Notes under the pieces: model-generated
What the model was told of the DNA's origin: nothing
The model's input: only the letters and a program-made list of their open reading frames with translations
Databases searched by the model: none
From: an uncultured Lachnospiraceae bacterium
Lineage (GTDB): Bacteria > Bacillota > Clostridia > Lachnospirales > Lachnospiraceae
NCBI GenBank assembly: GCA_910578085.1
Contig: CAJTPM010000006.1
Location: forward strand, 101,820-165,819
Direction: 5' to 3'
DNA: 64,000 nt
Position numbers and translations under genes: made by a program
Shown here: positions 62,043 to 64,000 of the stretch, in pieces
Position numbering within the stretch: position 1 is the stretch's first letter
Layout: the number at the start of each line of letters is the position of its first letter

Positions 62043-62222
62043 TTATAAATCCATGAGCAACTTCCGCTTTCTCTCAATCATTTCATCGATTTTCTCTATG
62101 TAAAGAGCCACATCCTTCACATTCTCACGCCGCTCGATCCGTCCGTCAGGATACACCCGTTTCGATATTGTCCCGGCTCCACAGGCGACTATGGTCTGTT
62201 TCTCCTCCATAATCAAACACAA
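62043..62222 (-). pseudogene. hemZ: 3' fragment of hemZ (coproporphyrinogen dehydrogenase)
   Basis: From about 62222 down to TAA 62043-62045 the frame reads LIMEEKQTIVACGAGTISK, then VYPDGRIERRENVKDV and YIEKIDEMIERKR. This is the C-terminal end of the HemZ radical-SAM family as I know it in Clostridia, where the LIMEEKQTI motif is preceded by some 400 residues that are not here. The break falls right where the integrase-bearing element begins, so insertion of that element into hemZ is the simplest reading. An ATG at 62210 could make a 55-residue peptide, but there is no ribosome site. Confidence 0.72.
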
Positions 62223-62317
62223 TGCCTATATTATCACTTAACATACGGTATTATCAAGTATTTCCTCTTTTTCGTTTCATGGAAAACACCGTATTATTGG
62301 GTATTATTCTTATATGA

Positions 62318-62358
62318 TTGATGTACTTTTGATGTACTGTCAACTATTTTGATGTACT
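62318..62358. repeat. Three direct repeats of TTGATGTACT
   Basis: Copies at 62318-62327, 62329-62338 and 62349-62358, starting 11 and 20 bases apart (about one and two helical turns). They lie between the element end and the integrase stop, where arm-type integrase sites are normally found. Confidence 0.55.
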
Positions 62359-62398
62359 GGAACGTCCTAAAGGACTCTCCAATAACATACATTACATA

Positions 62399-63640
62399 TT
62401 AAAATAAATCTAAATTTGTTGCTAATGCTTCCATTGATTGCTTTTTCTTGGCTTCTGAAACTTCTGCATAAATGTTCATCGTAGTTCCTATATCAATATG
62501 TCCCATCACAGACTGAATTACTTTCAGATTTGTTTCATTCTCGCAAAATCTAGCACAAAAGGTGTGGCGAAGGCTATGGCAAGTAAAATGCGGTAAAATC
62601 AGCGCTTCCTTATGTTTTAATGCTGCTTTATGAAGTGCATCATCATTATAAGCATCAATAATTCTGCTTAATGACCTGTCTAAATCCTGTTGCAAAAATA
62701 CATTGCCAAAACGATTTAAAAACACAAAGTCACTATAACCATCAATTTCTGTTTTACAGTAAATACCATTTTCACGCTGATATTGCCTGATTTCATCGAG
62801 TGCCTTTCGCACTTCCTTTACCATCGGAATTTTACGAATACCTGCCGCTGTCTTGGGAGTGGATATGTATATTCTTTTATCAGTCTTATTTAACCTGCCA
62901 GCAAAATAAACTGCCGCATGGTCTATTGTGATAAAACCATTGTCAAAGTCAATATCTTTCCAAGTCAATCCACTTAATTCACCCACTCTGACCCCTGTTC
63001 CAATGAAGAACGTATAGATTGGTTTCCAATGATCATATACCGGGTGTCCGTCCATAAATTCCAAAAAAGCTCGCTGCTGTTCTGGTGTTAAAGCATTTCT
63101 CACACCTCTTTTTGCCCCTGTCTGCTTCTTTAACTGCCCCAAAACATTGTGTGTAGGATTTGTACGAATAATACAATCTCTCAGTGCCATTTCAAAAGCC
63201 GGGTGCAACTCCCTTTGCAGGTGTTCGATTGTTCCATAGCTTAAATTATGTTCTTCCATAAGTACCTTATAAAAGTACAGGACATCCGAATATTTTATAT
63301 CCTTTATCTTACGCCTTCCTAATGTTGGTCTGACATAAGCATTGTACTGATACATATATCCCGCATAAGTTCGTGCCGCCAAATCTTTCCGGGTAGCCAT
63401 ATACTTATCAAATATATCATTTAAGTTCTGGTTTTTTGCAGTCTGACTATCAATCCCATCAAACCTGTCCCGCAATAATTCTTCTTCCTTCTGACGGAGT
63501 GTTACCAAATCATTCGCATATAAATACTGCCGCTTACCAAATTTATCTGTATAAGCATATTGGTACATTCCATTTGAGCTACGAATAGTTTCCCCCTTTC
63601 GCAATACCCGCCCCTTACTGTCCTTTCTTGACTTTGCCAT
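62399..63640 (-). CDS. int: Tyrosine recombinase (integrase), Tn916/ICE type
   Basis: A 413-residue integrase. ATG 63640 (MAKSRKDSKGRVLRKGE) has AAAGGAG 7 bases ahead; an ATG at 63646 is too close to it. An N-terminal arm-binding region (ASN-like, GMYQYAYTDKFGKRQYLYA), a SAM-like core domain (LNDIFDKYMATRKDL, LHPAFEMALRDC), then the catalytic domain: Arg in TGVRVGELSGLTW, HSLRHTFCARF (His-x-x-Arg) and the nucleophile Tyr in TTMNIYAEV. All catalytic residues are present, so it is probably active. Catalyses integration and excision of the element. Confidence 0.93.
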   Translation of the reverse strand: MAKSRKDSKGRVLRKGETIRSSNGMYQYAYTDKFGKRQYLYANDLVTLRQKEEELLRDRFDGIDSQTAKNQNLNDIFDKYMATRKDLAARTYAGYMYQYNAYVRPTLGRRKIKDIKYSDVLYFYKVLMEEHNLSYGTIEHLQRELHPAFEMALRDCIIRTNPTHNVLGQLKKQTGAKRGVRNALTPEQQRAFLEFMDGHPVYDHWKPIYTFFIGTGVRVGELSGLTWKDIDFDNGFITIDHAAVYFAGRLNKTDKRIYISTPKTAAGIRKIPMVKEVRKALDEIRQYQRENGIYCKTEIDGYSDFVFLNRFGNVFLQQDLDRSLSRIIDAYNDDALHKAALKHKEALILPHFTCHSLRHTFCARFCENETNLKVIQSVMGHIDIGTTMNIYAEVSEAKKKQSMEALATNLDLF

Positions 63641-63681
63641 ACGCATACTCCTTTCTATTTGGAAAGGAGAGAACCTGCGCC

Positions 63682-63852
63682 TTAATTGCGAGTCTTATAC
63701 AATAAGTTGACTCCCTCTTTAATTGTTTCTGTTATAGTCTGTTGATGCTTTTTAGAATACTCCTTCAGCCTACTATGTTCCTCATCAGACATTCTTACTG
63801 TTACTATTCGATCTTTAATTATATCCGACTTCGGACGCCCCATCTTGCCCAT
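63682..63852 (-). CDS. Small ribbon-helix-helix (CopG/Arc-like) DNA-binding protein
   Basis: A 56-residue protein: MGKMGRPKSDIIKDRIVTVRM with the beta strand, then SDEEHSRLKEYSKKH and TITETIKEGVNLL, the two helices of a ribbon-helix-helix fold. GGGAGGAATTACCT precedes ATG 63852. It sits 42 bases ahead of the integrase gene and its promoter has two 15-base direct repeats, so autoregulation and control of integrase expression are likely. It may also act in excision. Confidence 0.8.
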   Translation of the reverse strand: MGKMGRPKSDIIKDRIVTVRMSDEEHSRLKEYSKKHQQTITETIKEGVNLLYKTRN

Positions 63853-63881
63853 AGGTAATTCCTCCCTTGCATCTATAAGCT

Positions 63882-63927
63882 ATTATACTTTTTGTAATAC
63901 GAAATGTCAAGAACTTTTTGTAATACG
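63882..63927 (-). promoter_or_regulatory. Consensus promoter with two 15-bp direct repeats
   Basis: On the minus strand TTGACA (63905-63910), 17 bases, TATAAT (63882-63887). The 15-base sequence CGTATTACAAAAAGT occurs at 63887-63901 (in the spacer) and at 63913-63927 (ahead of the -35), 26 bases apart. It is the probable operator of the ribbon-helix-helix protein. Nothing recognisable lies between 63928 and the window end. Confidence 0.75.
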
Positions 63928-64000
63928 TTAATATAAAGCAGATTATAGAAACAACCGTCAAGCCGCAGCTTCCTCCTACTACTCATTTATTGTGCCGGAA

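Larger units (their letters stand above)
62223..64000. mobile_element. End of an integrative element (integrase end), continues off the right edge
   Basis: The segment holds a tyrosine recombinase, a small ribbon-helix-helix protein with its own operator, and direct repeats ahead of the broken hemZ. The base composition is visibly more AT-rich than the rest of the window. The left boundary near 62223 is inferred from where the hemZ reading is lost; the right end is out of view, so whether this is an ICE, a mobilisable island or a prophage cannot be told. Confidence 0.65.

Noticed and set aside
1..64000. tRNA genes, rRNA genes, CRISPR arrays, transposase genes
   Set aside because: None could be recognised by reading; tRNAscan-SE and CRISPR detection were not run and could still find a tRNA.

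Overview
The window looks like a chromosomal segment of an anaerobic, spore-forming member of the Clostridia, most likely Lachnospiraceae. This rests on gene content: two collagen-like (GXY-repeat) exosporium-type proteins, BlaI/M56 sensor modules, several FtsX-type ABC exporters paired with two-component systems, a ChvE/MmsAB sugar transporter, an ECF-sigma/ABC module, and strong AGGAGG ribosome sites. No rRNA, tRNA, CRISPR array or insertion sequence was recognised.

Layout. 1-0.7 kb: a decayed AAA-ATPase gene running off the left edge. 0.9-3.5 kb: a LanFEG/Bcr-type ABC exporter. 3.6-10.1 kb: a MacB-like exporter (ATPase, FtsX permease, two HlyD-type adaptors and a truncated third), divergent from an OmpR-type response regulator and kinase (10.3-12.2 kb). 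12.2-13.9 kb: an MFS permease and an unknown protein. 14.1-18.5 kb: a BlaI repressor with two M56 (BlaR1-like) sensors, a consensus promoter overlapped by two operator dyads, and a 105-bp tandem repeat. 18.7-22.5 kb: two collagen-like spore-surface candidates flanking a family-2 glycosyltransferase that carries a nonsense codon. 22.7-26.5 kb: an ATPase with two FtsX permeases. 26.6-32.7 kb: an overlapping four-gene cassette (UbiA-like membrane protein, rifampicin-phosphotransferase-like dikinase, AMP-forming ligase, GNAT-like acyltransferase), which is the best candidate for an undescribed pathway. 33.2-34.5 kb: a CNNM/CorC-type transporter behind a structured leader. 34.6-39.8 kb: response regulator, kinase, ATPase and FtsX permease. 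40.0-47.8 kb: a ChvE-MmsA-MmsB sugar transporter with a NarL-type two-component system and two further sugar-binding proteins, with three separate lesions. 48.3-51.6 kb: an ECF sigma factor with an ABC-2 exporter. 51.6-55.2 kb: NADAR, unknown, DKNYY, GNAT and membrane proteins, plus a LysR relic. 55.3-58.4 kb: hisS-aspS. 58.7-59.4 kb: a secreted protein. 59.5-61.1 kb: a Y-family polymerase operon under a LexA-type box. 61.3-62.0 kb: a DUF5714 protein. 62.0-64 kb: a 3' fragment of hemZ abutting the integrase end of an integrative element.

Much of the window is envelope-stress and drug-response machinery: sensors (M56, two-component, ECF) sit next to the exporters they probably control. A second theme is decay. 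At least eight loci carry frameshifts, nonsense codons, internal deletions or are relics (1-701, 9.5 kb, 21.49 kb, 41.2 kb, 41.27 kb, 45.19 kb, 52.8 kb, 62.1 kb). Some single-base cases could be sequencing errors; the in-frame deletion and the relics cannot be explained that way.

All family assignments come from reading motifs by eye; no database search was run.
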